From assembly GCA_903826865.1 (NCBI GenBank), contig CAIKGD010000027.1, positions 37,873-101,872 of the forward strand: a stretch of 64,000 nucleotides of DNA. The letters run 5' to 3'. Of the stretch, positions 50,361 to 64,000 are shown in pieces; within the stretch, counting starts at the first letter, position 1, and each line of letters opens with the position of its first letter. The DNA comes from an uncultured Verrucomicrobiota bacterium (GTDB taxonomy: Bacteria; Verrucomicrobiota; Kiritimatiellia; Kiritimatiellales; Tichowtungiaceae). The position numbers and the translations under genes are program-made. The notes beneath the pieces were generated by a model. That model ran no database searches and was not told the DNA's origin. It worked only from the letters and a program-made list of their open reading frames with translations.

Positions 50361-50564
50361 ATGAAAAAAATAGTCGAACTGTTCAATGCACTGAAGACGT
50401 TTCTGAGCGAGGTAAAAATCGAACTCAAGAAATGTACTTGGCCGACGCGTCAGGAGCTTTTTGGTTCGACCATGGTTGTGGTGATTTCTGTGGCAATTCT
50501 CGGAGTTTTTGTCGGGTTGAGCGATACGATACTGATGGGCCTGTTGCGGGCGGTTCTTCGGTAA
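50361..50564 (+). CDS. secE: Preprotein translocase subunit SecE
   Basis: A 67-residue single-span clamp of the SecYEG channel: an amphipathic N-terminal helix (KTFLSEVKIELKKCTWPTRQ, with the family's conserved W-P) then one transmembrane helix (MVVVISVAILGVFVGLSDTI). ATG 50361 gives the usual short form; a longer frame would start inside tRNA-Trp. Confidence 0.94.
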   Translation: MKKIVELFNALKTFLSEVKIELKKCTWPTRQELFGSTMVVVISVAILGVFVGLSDTILMGLLRAVLR

Positions 50565-50582
50565 GCGGAGAGAAAGACAATA

Positions 50583-51131
50583 ATGGAAAAACAGTGGTTT
50601 GTTTTACATACGCTCTCCGGACACGAACATAAGGTGCAAAACAGCATCGTTCGGCGGGTGAAGCAGGAGGAAATGGGGGAGTATATCGGCGATGTCCTGA
50701 TTCCGACCGAAAAGGTTTCGGAAGTCAAGCAGGGCAAGAAGACGACGGTGTCGCGAAAGTTTTTCCCCGGCTATGTGCTGGCGAATCTGGCGCTATATGG
50801 CGAAAAGAAAAATTTAATAGAGGAAACCTGGTATTTTATTCAAAACACACCTGGTGTGATCGGCTTTGTCGGGGGAGAATCCCCGGTTCCATTGCGTGCT
50901 GACGAAGTGAGCCGGATTATTAATCAGGTGGAAGAAAAGAAAGAAACGGTTACGCCGAAGATTCATTTCGAACCGGGTGAGACAATCAAGATCACTGACG
51001 GACCGTTCCTTAACTTTAACGGAGTGATTGAAGAAGTAGATCCAGGTCGCGGTAAACTGACTGTTTCAGTTTCGATCTTTGGACGGTCGGCTCCAGTGGA
51101 ACTTGAATATTGGCAGGCGGACAAAGCGTAA
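50583..51131 (+). CDS. nusG: Transcription antitermination factor NusG
   Basis: A 182-residue factor linking RNA polymerase to ribosome or Rho. NGN domain (KQWFVLHTLSGHEHKVQNSI, KFFPGYVLANLALYGEK, TPGVIGFVGGESPVPL) and a C-terminal KOW domain (FEPGETIKITDGPFLNFNGV). It follows secE by 18 bases and leads the ribosomal operon. Confidence 0.96.
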   Translation: MEKQWFVLHTLSGHEHKVQNSIVRRVKQEEMGEYIGDVLIPTEKVSEVKQGKKTTVSRKFFPGYVLANLALYGEKKNLIEETWYFIQNTPGVIGFVGGESPVPLRADEVSRIINQVEEKKETVTPKIHFEPGETIKITDGPFLNFNGVIEEVDPGRGKLTVSVSIFGRSAPVELEYWQADKA

Positions 51132-51148
51132 TTTGAGCGGAGTTTTTT

Positions 51149-51571
51149 ATGGCAAAGAAAGAAAAGGGATTAATCAAACTGCAGATTCCGGCAGGGCAGG
51201 CCAATCCGGCGCCGCCGGTGGGTCCTGCTCTGGGTCAGCATGGTGTGAATATCATGGAGTTCTGCAAGGCCTTTAATGCAGCCACGCAGAAGGAAGCGGG
51301 CATGATTATTCCTGTGGTGATTACGGTTTATCAGGATCGCTCGTTCAGTTTCATCACCAAGAGTCCGCCAGCCTCTGCGCTGCTTAAAAAAGCGGCAGCA
51401 GTCGCCAAAGGGTCGGGTGTTCCGAATCGCGATAAAGTCGGGAAAGTGACCCGCGCACAGGTTGAAGAGATTGCCAAAATTAAAGAGGCTGATTTAAACG
51501 CCAGTAACAAAGAAGCGGCTTGCCGCATCATCGCCGGCACAGCCCGCAGTATGGGAATTGAGGTTGAATAG
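51149..51571 (+). CDS. rplK: Ribosomal protein uL11
   Basis: A 140-residue protein of the GTPase-associated stalk base ([58 protein letters not shown]). It binds 23S rRNA helices 43-44. Only two bases separate its stop from rplA. Confidence 0.97.
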   Translation: MAKKEKGLIKLQIPAGQANPAPPVGPALGQHGVNIMEFCKAFNAATQKEAGMIIPVVITVYQDRSFSFITKSPPASALLKKAAAVAKGSGVPNRDKVGKVTRAQVEEIAKIKEADLNASNKEAACRIIAGTARSMGIEVE

Positions 51572-51573
51572 CC

Positions 51574-52272
51574 ATGTCTAAGCACGGAAAAAAATATACC
51601 GCAGTAAAGAAAAAAGTTTTGGTCGAAAAACTGTATACCGTTGAAGAAGCGTTACAGTTTATTAAGGACAATCCGACTGCTGAATTTAACGAAACCATCG
51701 AAGTGGCTTTGCGCATGGGCGTCGATTCGACTAAATCGGATCAGGCGATCCGTTCCACAGTGGCGCTTCCGAACGGAACCGGCAAAGATGTCCGCGTGAT
51801 CGTATTCGCAACAGGTGCTGCGGCAGAAGCTGCCCGTGCTGCCGGAGCTGTTGAGGCCGGTTTTGAAGACCTGCTGGCAAAAGTAACCGGCGGCTGGATG
51901 GATTTTGATATTGTTGTTGCCACGCCGGACGCAATGAAAGAAGTCCGCAAACTCGGTAAGGTGCTCGGCCCGCGCGGCCTTATGCCGAATCCTAAAACCG
52001 GCACGGTTACGGATGATACGGCGACTGCCGTTAAGCAGTTCAAGGCAGGTCGTGTAGAATTCCGTATGGACAAAAACGGGAATATTATTGTGCCTTTCGG
52101 GAAACTCTCTTTTACCGTCGAGGCCTTAGCCGAGAATTTCCGCGCAGTGTACGATGCAATTCTAGCCGCCAAGCCGGCTTCGACCAAAGGTATTTATATA
52201 AAGCGGTGTACGGTTTCCAGTACGATGGGGCCGGGTCTGCACCTTGACGTTAAAGATACAGCAGCAGCTTAA
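51574..52272 (+). CDS. rplA: Ribosomal protein uL1
   Basis: A 232-residue protein of the mobile L1 stalk and often a translational repressor of its own operon. TVEEALQFIKDNPTAEFNET, GTGKDVRVIVFATG, GPRGLMPNPKTGTVTDD and KGIYIKRCTVSSTMGPGLHL are the family blocks. Confidence 0.97.
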   Translation: MSKHGKKYTAVKKKVLVEKLYTVEEALQFIKDNPTAEFNETIEVALRMGVDSTKSDQAIRSTVALPNGTGKDVRVIVFATGAAAEAARAAGAVEAGFEDLLAKVTGGWMDFDIVVATPDAMKEVRKLGKVLGPRGLMPNPKTGTVTDDTATAVKQFKAGRVEFRMDKNGNIIVPFGKLSFTVEALAENFRAVYDAILAAKPASTKGIYIKRCTVSSTMGPGLHLDVKDTAAA

Positions 52273-52295
52273 TCTGTAAGGACAGGGCTAAAGTC

Positions 52296-52835
52296 ATGAG
52301 CAAAGAGAATAAAAAGATCAGACCGGAAAAGCAGGCCATGTACAAAGAGGTTCAGGAGAACGTCTCCGGAGCCCTCTATATGCTGTTGGCCGATTACAAG
52401 GGCATGACTATGCCCGAGACCGATGAATTTAAAAAGCTTCTGCGCGGTGCCAATGCACGGGTGAAGGTGGTCAAGAACAGCATGTTTAGCCGCATTAGTA
52501 GCGAAACAGGCTGTACGGGCTTTGAAAAACTGAACGGCCCGACGGCAATGATTTTCGGAGCCAGCGACGTAGTCGAAGTGGCGAAAATTCTGAAGAAGTT
52601 CACCGCAGACAAAGGGAAGCCGACGGTTAAGGGCGGCGTACTGGAAGGCGCGATTCTTTCTGCCAATGATGTCGGCGAACTGGCGAAACTGCCGGGCAAG
52701 AAGGAACTTCAGGCTAAACTTGTTGGTACACTAGCGGCTCCGATGACTCAGGTTGTTGGTGTGATGAATCAGAAAGTTTGCAGCCTGTTGTACGTGCTGA
52801 ATGCCGTATGTGATAAAAAAGAAAAAGCGGCTTAA
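52296..52835 (+). CDS. rplJ: Ribosomal protein uL10
   Basis: A 179-residue stalk protein that carries bL12 dimers on its C-terminal helix. MLLADYKGMTMPETDEFKKL, KVVKNSMFSRI and GPTAMIFGASDVVEVAK fit the family. It lies 23 bases after rplA; in many bacteria the L10-L12 complex represses from this leader. Confidence 0.96.
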   Translation: MSKENKKIRPEKQAMYKEVQENVSGALYMLLADYKGMTMPETDEFKKLLRGANARVKVVKNSMFSRISSETGCTGFEKLNGPTAMIFGASDVVEVAKILKKFTADKGKPTVKGGVLEGAILSANDVGELAKLPGKKELQAKLVGTLAAPMTQVVGVMNQKVCSLLYVLNAVCDKKEKAA

Positions 52836-52891
52836 CAGATATTTTTATTAGGTTGGTTTGAATTCAATTCATGTGTAGGGAGGAAAATAAA

Positions 52892-53311
52892 ATGGCTGAA
52901 GAAACTGTAGAAGTAAAAGAAGGTGTCCAGCTCGAAGGCAAAATGGCTGAGTTCGTTGACTGGATTGAAGGCATTTCGGTGCTTGAGCTTTCGAAACTCG
53001 TCAAAGCGCTGGAAACCCGTCTGGGCGTTTCCGCAGCAGCTCCGGTCGCGGTAGCGGCAGCGGGCGGCGCGGCGGCAGGTGCAGAAGCGGTTGCTGAAAA
53101 GACTGAGTTCACTGTAGTGCTGACTCAGGCTGGCGCACAGAAGATTCAGGTTATTAAAGAGCTCCGCGGTGTGACCGCGCTGGGTCTCAAAGAAGCCAAG
53201 GATCTGGTGGACGGTGCTCCGAAGACGATCAAAGAAGGCGTTTCCAAAGAAGAAGCAGCCACCATCAAAGCGAAGCTCGAAGGCGTGGGCGCCACCGTCG
53301 AAATCAAGTAA
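52892..53311 (+). CDS. rplL: Ribosomal protein bL12 (L7/L12)
   Basis: A 139-residue stalk protein that recruits translational GTPases. The N-terminal dimerisation region is about 15 residues longer than in E. coli ([20 protein letters not shown]). An Ala/Gly-rich hinge ([20 protein letters not shown]) precedes the C-terminal domain ([20 protein letters not shown]). GGGAGG upstream sets the start at 52892. A 143-base gap to rpoB follows with only a weak GC hairpin. Confidence 0.96.
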   Translation: MAEETVEVKEGVQLEGKMAEFVDWIEGISVLELSKLVKALETRLGVSAAAPVAVAAAGGAAAGAEAVAEKTEFTVVLTQAGAQKIQVIKELRGVTALGLKEAKDLVDGAPKTIKEGVSKEEAATIKAKLEGVGATVEIK

Positions 53312-53454
53312 TGATGCGATACCCGTTCTGTTCCGGCGGCCTCGTGCAGCCGGTTCGGTCGTGCATCGATAATGTTTGTATTTCGTGTGCCCGGTGTGGC
53401 GCTTTACGAAGGCTCCCGGGTCGGAACGTCTAATAAAAGCCTGAAGGTGATGGA

Positions 53455-56400
53455 ATGGTCGAAAGAAAAAACTTTGGAAAACTGACAGACGTAATTGAAG
53501 CGCCGGATCTAATTGAGCTTCAGACCAATTCCTATGCGGAGTTTCTCCAGCAGGGGGTCGCCCAGTCGCGCCGGAAAAAAACCGGGCTGCAGGCGGTTTT
53601 GAGCGAGGCGTTTCCGGTCGAAAGCTATGACGGTCAAATTGCTCTTGATTTCGTAAGTTACGAAATCAAAGAGCCGAATATGTCGTATGTCGCATCCGTC
53701 AAAGAGGGTGAAACTTACGCGGCACCGCTCTATGTTACGTTCCGTCTGCGCGAAAATGAAGACGTCCGCGAAGACACCCTTTTTATGGGCGATATCCCGT
53801 TGATGACGGATCGCGGAAGCTTTGTCATTAACGGTGCAGAGCGCGTAATTGTCAGCCAATTACACCGCTCTCCGGGCATCTGCTTTGAACAGACCACGCA
53901 TGCAAACGGTTCGCTGCTCTATTCGTTTCGCATCATTCCGGATCACGGGTCCTGGGTGGAAACACAGTTTGACACCTCGGAGCTGCTGTACGTCTATTTG
54001 GATCGTAAACGCCGCCGTAGAAAATTTCTTGCATCAACATTTCTGCGTGCTCTCGGCTACGGAACTGATGAAGAAATCATCAACCTGTATTACACGATTG
54101 AAAGCTTCCCGTTGAGTAAACGTATCGGCGACGAATCAGAACTTTCTAATCTGGTACTTAAAGACGATGCGGTTGACAGCGACTCGCAGTCTGTTATCGG
54201 TCGGCGTTATGACGCGCTCACGCTGGACATGATTCAGCGCATGAAGCTTGCCGGATACAAAACCGTCGAAGTCGTCAATGTCTCGTGGGATGAAGGCCTT
54301 TTTCTGAAAACGATTCAGAAAGACACCACCCGCTCGGTTGACGAAGCACTGAAAGACCTTTATCAAAAACTGCGGCCCGGCGATCCGCCGACCACAGCCT
54401 CTGCCCGCCAGATGCTCAAGCGTCTGTTTTTTGACGAAACCCGTTTCAGTCTGAGCCGTGTCGGCCGCTACAAAATTCAGCAGAAGCTGAAAACCAAAGC
54501 AACTTCGCTGACACTGGACAAAGAAGATGTAGTGGAAGCGATCCGCTACCTCATTAACATTCGCATGGGTAACGGCACGCTGGATGACATTGACCATCTG
54601 GGCAGCCGCCGTATCCGTACGGTCGGCGAATTGCTCGAAGGGCAGTGCCGTGTTGGATTAGCCCGCATTCAGCGGCTGGTCAAGGAACGCATGACGATCT
54701 TTGATACAACGGTTGATCGCCTGACCTCGCAGAAACTGATCAATCCCAAAGCGCTTTCCGCTGTGATCAAAGATTTCTTCGGTCGTTCGCAACTTAGCCA
54801 GTTCATGGATCAGACCAATCCTCTGTCTGAACTGACTCACAAACGCCGTCTTTCTGCGCTCGGCCCGGGCGGATTGAACCGTGATCGTGCCGGGTTCGAA
54901 GTGCGTGACGTTCACAGTTCGCATTACGGACGTATCTGCCCGATTGAAACACCGGAAGGTCCGAATATCGGTCTGATCTCTTCGCTGAGCACCTTTGCGC
55001 GCATCAATGAGTACGGCTTCATAATATCCCCTTACCGCAAGGTGGAAAAAGGCCGTGTAACCGATAAGGTTGAATCACTGACGGCGGATGAAGAGGAAAA
55101 TTTTGTTATTGCGCAGGCCAATGCGCCTCTTAATGCGAACGGCACATTTCAGAATGATCGCGTAATGGTGCGTGTTCGCGGAGACTTCAAAGAAGTAGCT
55201 CCGGCTGAAGTGCAGTATATGGACGTTTCGCCTAAGCAGGTGGTGAGTATCGCCGCCGGTCTGATTCCGTTCCTTGAGCACGACGACGCCAACCGCGCCC
55301 TGATGGGTTCAAACATGCAGCGTCAGGCCGTTCCTCTGATGGTGTCAGAACGACCTTTTGTTGCTACCGGCATCGAAGGCCGTATCGCCCGCGACTCGCG
55401 TGTGCTGATCGTGGCCGAAGATGCAGGCAAAGTGGCTTACGTTTCGGCCGATACAATTATTGTTTCCAAAGACGGCGGCGTGCCGGTGAAAAAGAAAACA
55501 CCTAAAGAAGATTATCAGGAATACGAACTGCGTAAGTTTATGCGTTCGAATGCTGGCACCTGTCTAAATCAACGTCCGATTGTTAAACGGGGCGATAAGG
55601 TCAAAAAGGGCCAGATTCTGGCTGACGGTCCTGCTACCGATCAGGGCGAACTCGCGCTCGGTCGCAACGTGACTGTGGCATTCATGCCTTGGTGCGGATA
55701 TAATTTTGAAGATGCGATTTTGATCAGTCAGAAGATCGTCAAAGAAGATGTCTACACCTCGATTCATATTGAAGAATTCGAATGCGGTGCCCGCGACACC
55801 AAGCTTGGTCCGGAAGAAATCACCCGCGACATTCCCAATGTCGGCGAAGAAGCGCTCAAAAACCTGACGCATGAGGGGATTATTCAGATCGGTGCGGAAG
55901 TGAAGCCCGGAGACATTCTTGTCGGCAAGATTACGCCGAAGGTTGAAACCGAGCTGGCTCCTGAAGAACGGTTGCTACGCGCCATTTTCGGCGAAAAGGC
56001 GGCTGATGTGCGCGATACTTCGTTGCGCGCACCGAGCGGAACCTACGGTATCGTGATGGATGTCAAGGTCTCGGCGAAAAACAAAAACGGCAAGGAAGAA
56101 TCTAAAGCCAAGCCGGCCGCCGATATGCGCAAACGGCAAAAGGATATCGAAGAGCGCTATAAGAGTTCGGTGCATGAGTTGACCGAGGATCTGACTGAAG
56201 CTCTCAGCAACATCCTGCTGGGTGAAAAAATTCCGCTGGATGTGATGAATGCGCAGACCGGCGACGTTATTATCCCGGCTAACCGCAAAATCACCAAAAC
56301 ACTGTTGCGCAAACTGGCAGCCAATTACGAGCACATTGAGATTGATCCGAGTCCTATCCGGATCAAGATCATGAGTATCATCGACAACTTCCGCAATAAA

Positions 56401-57228
56401 TTTGCCGAAGCCGAAGCGGACAAACAGCGTTCACTCGACCGCGCCGGAAGCGGCGAAGAGGTCGATGAAGGCATCATCAAGCAGGTCAAGGTTTACGTGG
56501 CCAGCAAGAAGAAGCTTTCGGTCGGTGACAAGATGGCCGGACGTCACGGTAACAAAGGTGTTATTTCGCGCATTCTGCCCGAAGAGGATATGCCTTTCCT
56601 GCCCGACGGAACACCGGTCGAAATCGTGCTCAATCCGCTTGGTGTGCCTTCGCGTATGAATGTCGGACAGGTGCTTGAAACTCATCTCGGATGGGCCTGC
56701 AAACATCTCGGCATCTATGCGGCAACGCCGATTTTTGACGGGATTTCAGAAAAAGAAATCCGTGAGATGCTCGAAGAGGCCGGTCTGCCGAAAGACGGCA
56801 AAACGGTGCTTTACGATGGACGCACCGGTGAGCCTTTCGAACAGCGCGTTGTGGTAGGAACTATCTACATGCTCAAGCTGCACCACCTCGTCACGGAAAA
56901 GATCCATGCCCGTGCCGTCGGTCCGTACTCGCTCGTCACCCAGCAACCGCTGGGCGGCAAGGCGCAATACGGCGGACAGCGCTTCGGGGAAATGGAAGTG
57001 TGGGCGCTGGAAGCCTACGGCGCAGCATACGCATTGCAGGAAGTCCTGACGGTCAAGAGTGATGACCTTTCCGGACGTACCCGTATTTATGAGTCCATTG
57101 TGAAGGGTGAGAACGTGCTCGATGCCGGACGTCCGGAATCGTTCAACGTACTGATCAAGGAACTGCAGGGGCTCGGCTTGAATTTTGAAGTTAAAAAGCC
57201 GGACACAGACAATGTTTCTTTCACATGA
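53455..57228 (+). CDS. rpoB: RNA polymerase beta subunit
   Basis: Catalytic-core subunit of 1257 residues. The rifampicin-pocket block reads [20 protein letters not shown] then [13 protein letters not shown], keeping the residues equivalent to E. coli D516, H526 and S531. The end [20 protein letters not shown] is standard. A lysine-rich insert near residue 880 ([18 protein letters not shown]) is the main variable region. It precedes rpoC by 28 bases. Confidence 0.98.
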   Translation: MVERKNFGKLTDVIEAPDLIELQTNSYAEFLQQGVAQSRRKKTGLQAVLSEAFPVESYDGQIALDFVSYEIKEPNMSYVASVKEGETYAAPLYVTFRLRENEDVREDTLFMGDIPLMTDRGSFVINGAERVIVSQLHRSPGICFEQTTHANGSLLYSFRIIPDHGSWVETQFDTSELLYVYLDRKRRRRKFLASTFLRALGYGTDEEIINLYYTIESFPLSKRIGDESELSNLVLKDDAVDSDSQSVIGRRYDALTLDMIQRMKLAGYKTVEVVNVSWDEGLFLKTIQKDTTRSVDEALKDLYQKLRPGDPPTTASARQMLKRLFFDETRFSLSRVGRYKIQQKLKTKATSLTLDKEDVVEAIRYLINIRMGNGTLDDIDHLGSRRIRTVGELLEGQCRVGLARIQRLVKERMTIFDTTVDRLTSQKLINPKALSAVIKDFFGRSQLSQFMDQTNPLSELTHKRRLSALGPGGLNRDRAGFEVRDVHSSHYGRICPIETPEGPNIGLISSLSTFARINEYGFIISPYRKVEKGRVTDKVESLTADEEENFVIAQANAPLNANGTFQNDRVMVRVRGDFKEVAPAEVQYMDVSPKQVVSIAAGLIPFLEHDDANRALMGSNMQRQAVPLMVSERPFVATGIEGRIARDSRVLIVAEDAGKVAYVSADTIIVSKDGGVPVKKKTPKEDYQEYELRKFMRSNAGTCLNQRPIVKRGDKVKKGQILADGPATDQGELALGRNVTVAFMPWCGYNFEDAILISQKIVKEDVYTSIHIEEFECGARDTKLGPEEITRDIPNVGEEALKNLTHEGIIQIGAEVKPGDILVGKITPKVETELAPEERLLRAIFGEKAADVRDTSLRAPSGTYGIVMDVKVSAKNKNGKEESKAKPAADMRKRQKDIEERYKSSVHELTEDLTEALSNILLGEKIPLDVMNAQTGDVIIPANRKITKTLLRKLAANYEHIEIDPSPIRIKIMSIIDNFRNKFAEAEADKQRSLDRAGSGEEVDEGIIKQVKVYVASKKKLSVGDKMAGRHGNKGVISRILPEEDMPFLPDGTPVEIVLNPLGVPSRMNVGQVLETHLGWACKHLGIYAATPIFDGISEKEIREMLEEAGLPKDGKTVLYDGRTGEPFEQRVVVGTIYMLKLHHLVTEKIHARAVGPYSLVTQQPLGGKAQYGGQRFGEMEVWALEAYGAAYALQEVLTVKSDDLSGRTRIYESIVKGENVLDAGRPESFNVLIKELQGLGLNFEVKKPDTDNVSFT

Positions 57229-57256
57229 CATCTTTAATCTTTGAAGGAGAACCTCG

Positions 57257-61438
<4,182 letters not shown>

Positions 61439-61509
61439 ATCTTAATGCTTGCGGGCTGAACGGCCGGCTCCTATTATCTGCCGCTCGTTTTTTTTGATGG
61501 AAGGAACTT

Positions 61510-61884
61510 ATGCCGACAATTAACCAGTTGATTAAAAAACCACGCAGACCGTTGCTGAAGAAGAGCAAATCGCCCGCGCTGACGAACTGTCCGCAGCGTC
61601 GCGGTGTCTGTCTTCTTGTGAAGACCATGACCCCTAAAAAGCCGAACTCCGCGTTGCGTAAAATCGCCCGTGTGCGGTTGACGAACGGTCGCGAAATCAA
61701 CGCCTATATTCCGGGTGAAGGTCATAACCTGCAGGAACACAGCATGGTGCTGGTTCGCGGCGGAAGGGTGAAAGATTTGCCGGGGGTGCGCTATCACATT
61801 ATTCGCGGCACTCTCGACTGCCTCGGTGTAAACGGACGCCGCCGGGGTCGCTCGAAATACGGTGCCAAGAAACCGAAAGAATAA
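61510..61884 (+). CDS. rpsL: Ribosomal protein uS12
   Basis: A 124-residue decoding-centre protein. The streptomycin-site lysines are present in [13 protein letters not shown] and [33 protein letters not shown] at the N-terminus is typical. It heads the str operon, 71 bases after rpoC; GGAAGGAA is upstream. Confidence 0.97.
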   Translation: MPTINQLIKKPRRPLLKKSKSPALTNCPQRRGVCLLVKTMTPKKPNSALRKIARVRLTNGREINAYIPGEGHNLQEHSMVLVRGGRVKDLPGVRYHIIRGTLDCLGVNGRRRGRSKYGAKKPKE

Positions 61885-61900
61885 AGAAAGTTTTTAAACC

Positions 61901-62374
61901 ATGGCAAGAAGACGCAGAGCAGAAAAACGCACGATCACTCCGGATCCTCGCTTTAACAGCGAGCTGGTAGCTTACATGATCAACAGCATCATGGGTCGCG
62001 GAAAAAAATCAACCGCTGCCGCTATCGTTTACGGCGCGCTGGAAGATATTCAGCAGAAACTTAAAGAAGAAGATCCGCTGACAGTGTTCGGTCGCGCTAT
62101 GGAGAATATTAAGCCGAAGCTGGAAGTGAAGTCCAAGCGTGTTGGCGGTGCCACGTATCAGGTTCCTCTGGAAGTCAGTCCGAAACGCCAAACCGCATTG
62201 GCCGGCCGTTGGCTTATTCAATATGCCAAGACTCGCCGCGGTCAGCCGATGCGCCGCGCGTTGGCGATGGAAGTGCTGGATGCCTATAACAATCAAGGTT
62301 CGGCAGTCAAGAAACGGGACGATACTCATAAGATGGCTCAAGCCAACAAAGCATTTGCGCACTACAAGTGGTAA
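61901..62374 (+). CDS. rpsG: Ribosomal protein uS7
   Basis: A 157-residue protein that nucleates the 30S head (RRRRAEKRTITPDPRFNSEL, NSIMGRGKKSTAAAIVYGAL, YQVPLEVSPKRQTALAGRWL). It follows rpsL by 16 bases and precedes fusA by 15. Confidence 0.97.
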   Translation: MARRRRAEKRTITPDPRFNSELVAYMINSIMGRGKKSTAAAIVYGALEDIQQKLKEEDPLTVFGRAMENIKPKLEVKSKRVGGATYQVPLEVSPKRQTALAGRWLIQYAKTRRGQPMRRALAMEVLDAYNNQGSAVKKRDDTHKMAQANKAFAHYKW

Positions 62375-62389
62375 TCACCGGGATTTGAA

Positions 62390-63925
62390 ATGAAGTTTGC
62401 TGTGAAACAGGATAGAAAAAATGCGAAGAGTTCTGCGCCCGCCCTCCGGGAAGACGCAGCGCGCGGACGCAGTCTGTCCTCAATCCGTAATATCGGAATC
62501 ATAGCGCATATTGACGCCGGTAAAACCACGACTTCTGAACGTATCCTTTATTATACCGGGCGTGTTTACAAAATGGGCGAAGTGCATGAAGGCACTGCCG
62601 TCATGGACTGGATGGAGCAGGAACAGGAGCGCGGCATTACCATTACCAGTGCCGCCACTACTTGTTTCTGGAAGGATCATCAGATCAATCTCATCGACAC
62701 TCCCGGCCATGTGGACTTTACCGTTGAAGTTGAACGGTCGTTGCGCGTGCTCGACGGTGCTGTCGGTGTGTTCTGCGGAGTCGGGGGCGTTCAGCCGCAG
62801 TCGGAAACGGTCTGGCGTCAGGCTAAAAAATATCACGTTCCCTGTCTGGCGTTCGTAAACAAGATGGATCGCAAGGGCGCCGATTTTGATTCAGTTGTAA
62901 AACAGATGTGCGAGAAGCTGGCCGCTCCGGCGGTTCCGCTGCAGCTGCCTTGGGGAACCGAAGAGAATTTTAAAGGGGTGATCGACCTCGTTTCCATGTC
63001 TGCAATCTCCTTCGGAGAAGAAAGTTTTGGAAGCGAAGTACACAAGAGTGCCATTCCTGAAGAAATGGCTGTTGCCGCCGAAAAAGCGCGCGCAAAACTT
63101 ATTGAACGCGTTTCTGAAGCAGATGAGCAGCTGATTGAGGCCTATTTCGAAAATCCCGATGTGCCGGCTGACCTGCTGATTGCCGCTTTGCGCCGCGCCA
63201 CTGTTTCCGGACAGATTGTTCCTGTACTTTGCGGTTCGTCGCTCAAGAACAAAGGGGTGCAGCCGCTGCTGGACGCCGTAGTTGATTATCTGCCGTCTCC
63301 TTTGGATGTTCCTGCGGTTGCCGGTATTCATCCGAGAACCGGAGAAACACTCAGTCGTGAGGCCGGCGATTTCGAGCCGCTTAGTGCGCTCGCATTCAAG
63401 ATGGCAAACGATCCTTTCGTCGGCAAACTGGTATTCGTCCGCGTTTATTCAGGGAAACTCGAAAAACGCCAGAATGTGTACAACCCGCGCACTAAGAAAC
63501 GTGAAAAGATCGGTCGTCTGCTCCGTCTGCATGCGAACAGCCGTGAAGACATCGAAGTACTGTACACCGGCGAGATTGGTGCAATTTCCGGCCTGAAGAA
63601 TTTTACTACCGGCGACACACTTTGTGCGGAGAACGATCCGATTGTTCTGGAACGCATTGTATTCCCGGAGCCGGTTATTGCGATGGCGATTGAACCCAAG
63701 ACGCAGGCTGACCGTGATGCGCTCAAAGAGGCGCTCCTTTCGCTGACCGAAGAAGACCCGACGTTCCGTGTGACGATGAATGAAGATACCGGCCAGACTA
63801 TTATTAACGGCATGGGCGAACTTCATCTTGAAATTATTAAAGACCGTATTTTCCGTGAATTCAAAGTGCAGGCTAATGCCGGAAAGCCCGTGGTGGCTTA
63901 TCGTGAAAGTGCACAGAAACCTTAA
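62390..63925 (+). pseudogene. fusA: Elongation factor G, truncated after domain III
   Basis: The str-operon EF-G gene, but only 511 residues instead of about 700. A 30-residue basic N-terminal extension precedes the normal GTPase start ([20 protein letters not shown]); [29 protein letters not shown] and [10 protein letters not shown] are intact, then domain II and domain III ([20 protein letters not shown]). It ends [14 protein letters not shown] and TAA, exactly where domain IV should begin (usually YRETI...GGRGQYGHV). The next 75 bases are AT-rich and encode no domain IV in any frame, so a simple frameshift is excluded. Without domains IV and V it could not translocate. An intervening element or a second EF-G gene is likely. 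Confidence 0.9.
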
Positions 63926-64000
63926 TAGTTAGTATCTACACTTACAACGTCTTGCAGTAAGAAATTACTCTAATCTAAACATCAGGAACTAAATAAAATG
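63926..64000 (+). other. AT-rich segment with the start of an unknown gene
   Basis: About 70% A+T, in contrast to the surrounding genes. Stops occur in all frames early on. CAGGAAC lies ahead of ATG at 63998-64000, so a new gene probably begins at the window edge, possibly within an element inserted in fusA. Confidence 0.45.

Noticed and set aside
63900..64000. Simple frameshift or sequencing error ending fusA
   Set aside because: All three frames of the following 75 bases were read; none gives EF-G domain IV and the composition changes to AT-rich. A point error does not explain it.
63890..64000. Group II intron 5' end at GTGCACAG in fusA
   Set aside because: The sequence departs from the usual GTGYG start and too little downstream sequence is available to see any intron domain. 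It is left as one option only.

Overview
The window looks like a chromosomal segment of a PVC-superphylum bacterium, most likely Kiritimatiellota (formerly Verrucomicrobia subdivision 5) or a close relative. The reasons are several formylglycine-type S1 sulfatases beside right-handed beta-helix glycoside-hydrolase-like proteins, paired UroD-like/AraC modules, an EF-Tu with an unusual switch I, and moderately GC-rich DNA with many short palindromes. The lineage is inferred from family content; no rRNA gene is present.

Layout. 1-8.1 kb is ordinary: a DUF4760-like membrane protein, a GAF-PtsP phosphotransferase, an amt-glnK nitrogen operon with a candidate sigma-54 promoter, rdgB, tRNA-Leu(GAG), a LysM lipoprotein, sppA and a tiny basic protein. 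8.1-15.5 kb holds ruvA and ruvB, split by about 5.4 kb of accessory DNA: a sulfatase, a beta-helix protein, a Bro-N protein and a four-helix-bundle gene inside an octamer inverted repeat. After phosphomannomutase, 16.9-30.8 kb is a polysaccharide-degradation island: a minus-strand run sulfatase, beta-helix, beta-helix, sulfatase, then two divergent UroD-like/AraC modules. 30.8-41 kb is core again (dusB, amidase, K+ channel, ferritin, mutY, rpsP-khpA-trmD-rplS-rnhB). 41-47.7 kb has a CusA relic, a GH38 alpha-mannosidase, a sodium:solute symporter and yraN. 47.7-64 kb is peroxiredoxin and the translation/transcription block: tRNA-Thr-tuf-rpmG-tRNA-Trp-secE-nusG-rplKAJL-rpoBC-rpsLG-fusA.

The most striking pattern is that accessory cargo is bracketed by partial copies of housekeeping genes. 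A second ruvA 3' end lies just after the first sulfatase. Two truncated dusB 5' ends (one joined directly to an AraC tail) lie at the edges of the island and of a UroD/AraC module, ahead of the intact dusB. Tails of a lost sulfatase and of a possible lost glycoside hydrolase lie in the same gaps. Together these suggest repeated insertion or recombination at the ruvA 3' end and dusB 5' end. No integrase or transposase is visible in the window.

A second striking feature is at the right edge: the str-operon fusA stops at residue 511, at the domain III/IV boundary, followed by AT-rich DNA and a new start codon. This suggests an inserted element or intron, or that EF-G function comes from another copy.

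Functionally, the sulfatases and beta-helix proteins would desulfate and cleave a sulfated (possibly fucose-rich) glycan outside the cytoplasm, GH38 would trim mannosides, the symporter would import sugar, and the AraC regulators would control the adjacent UroD-like genes. Substrate assignments are inference.
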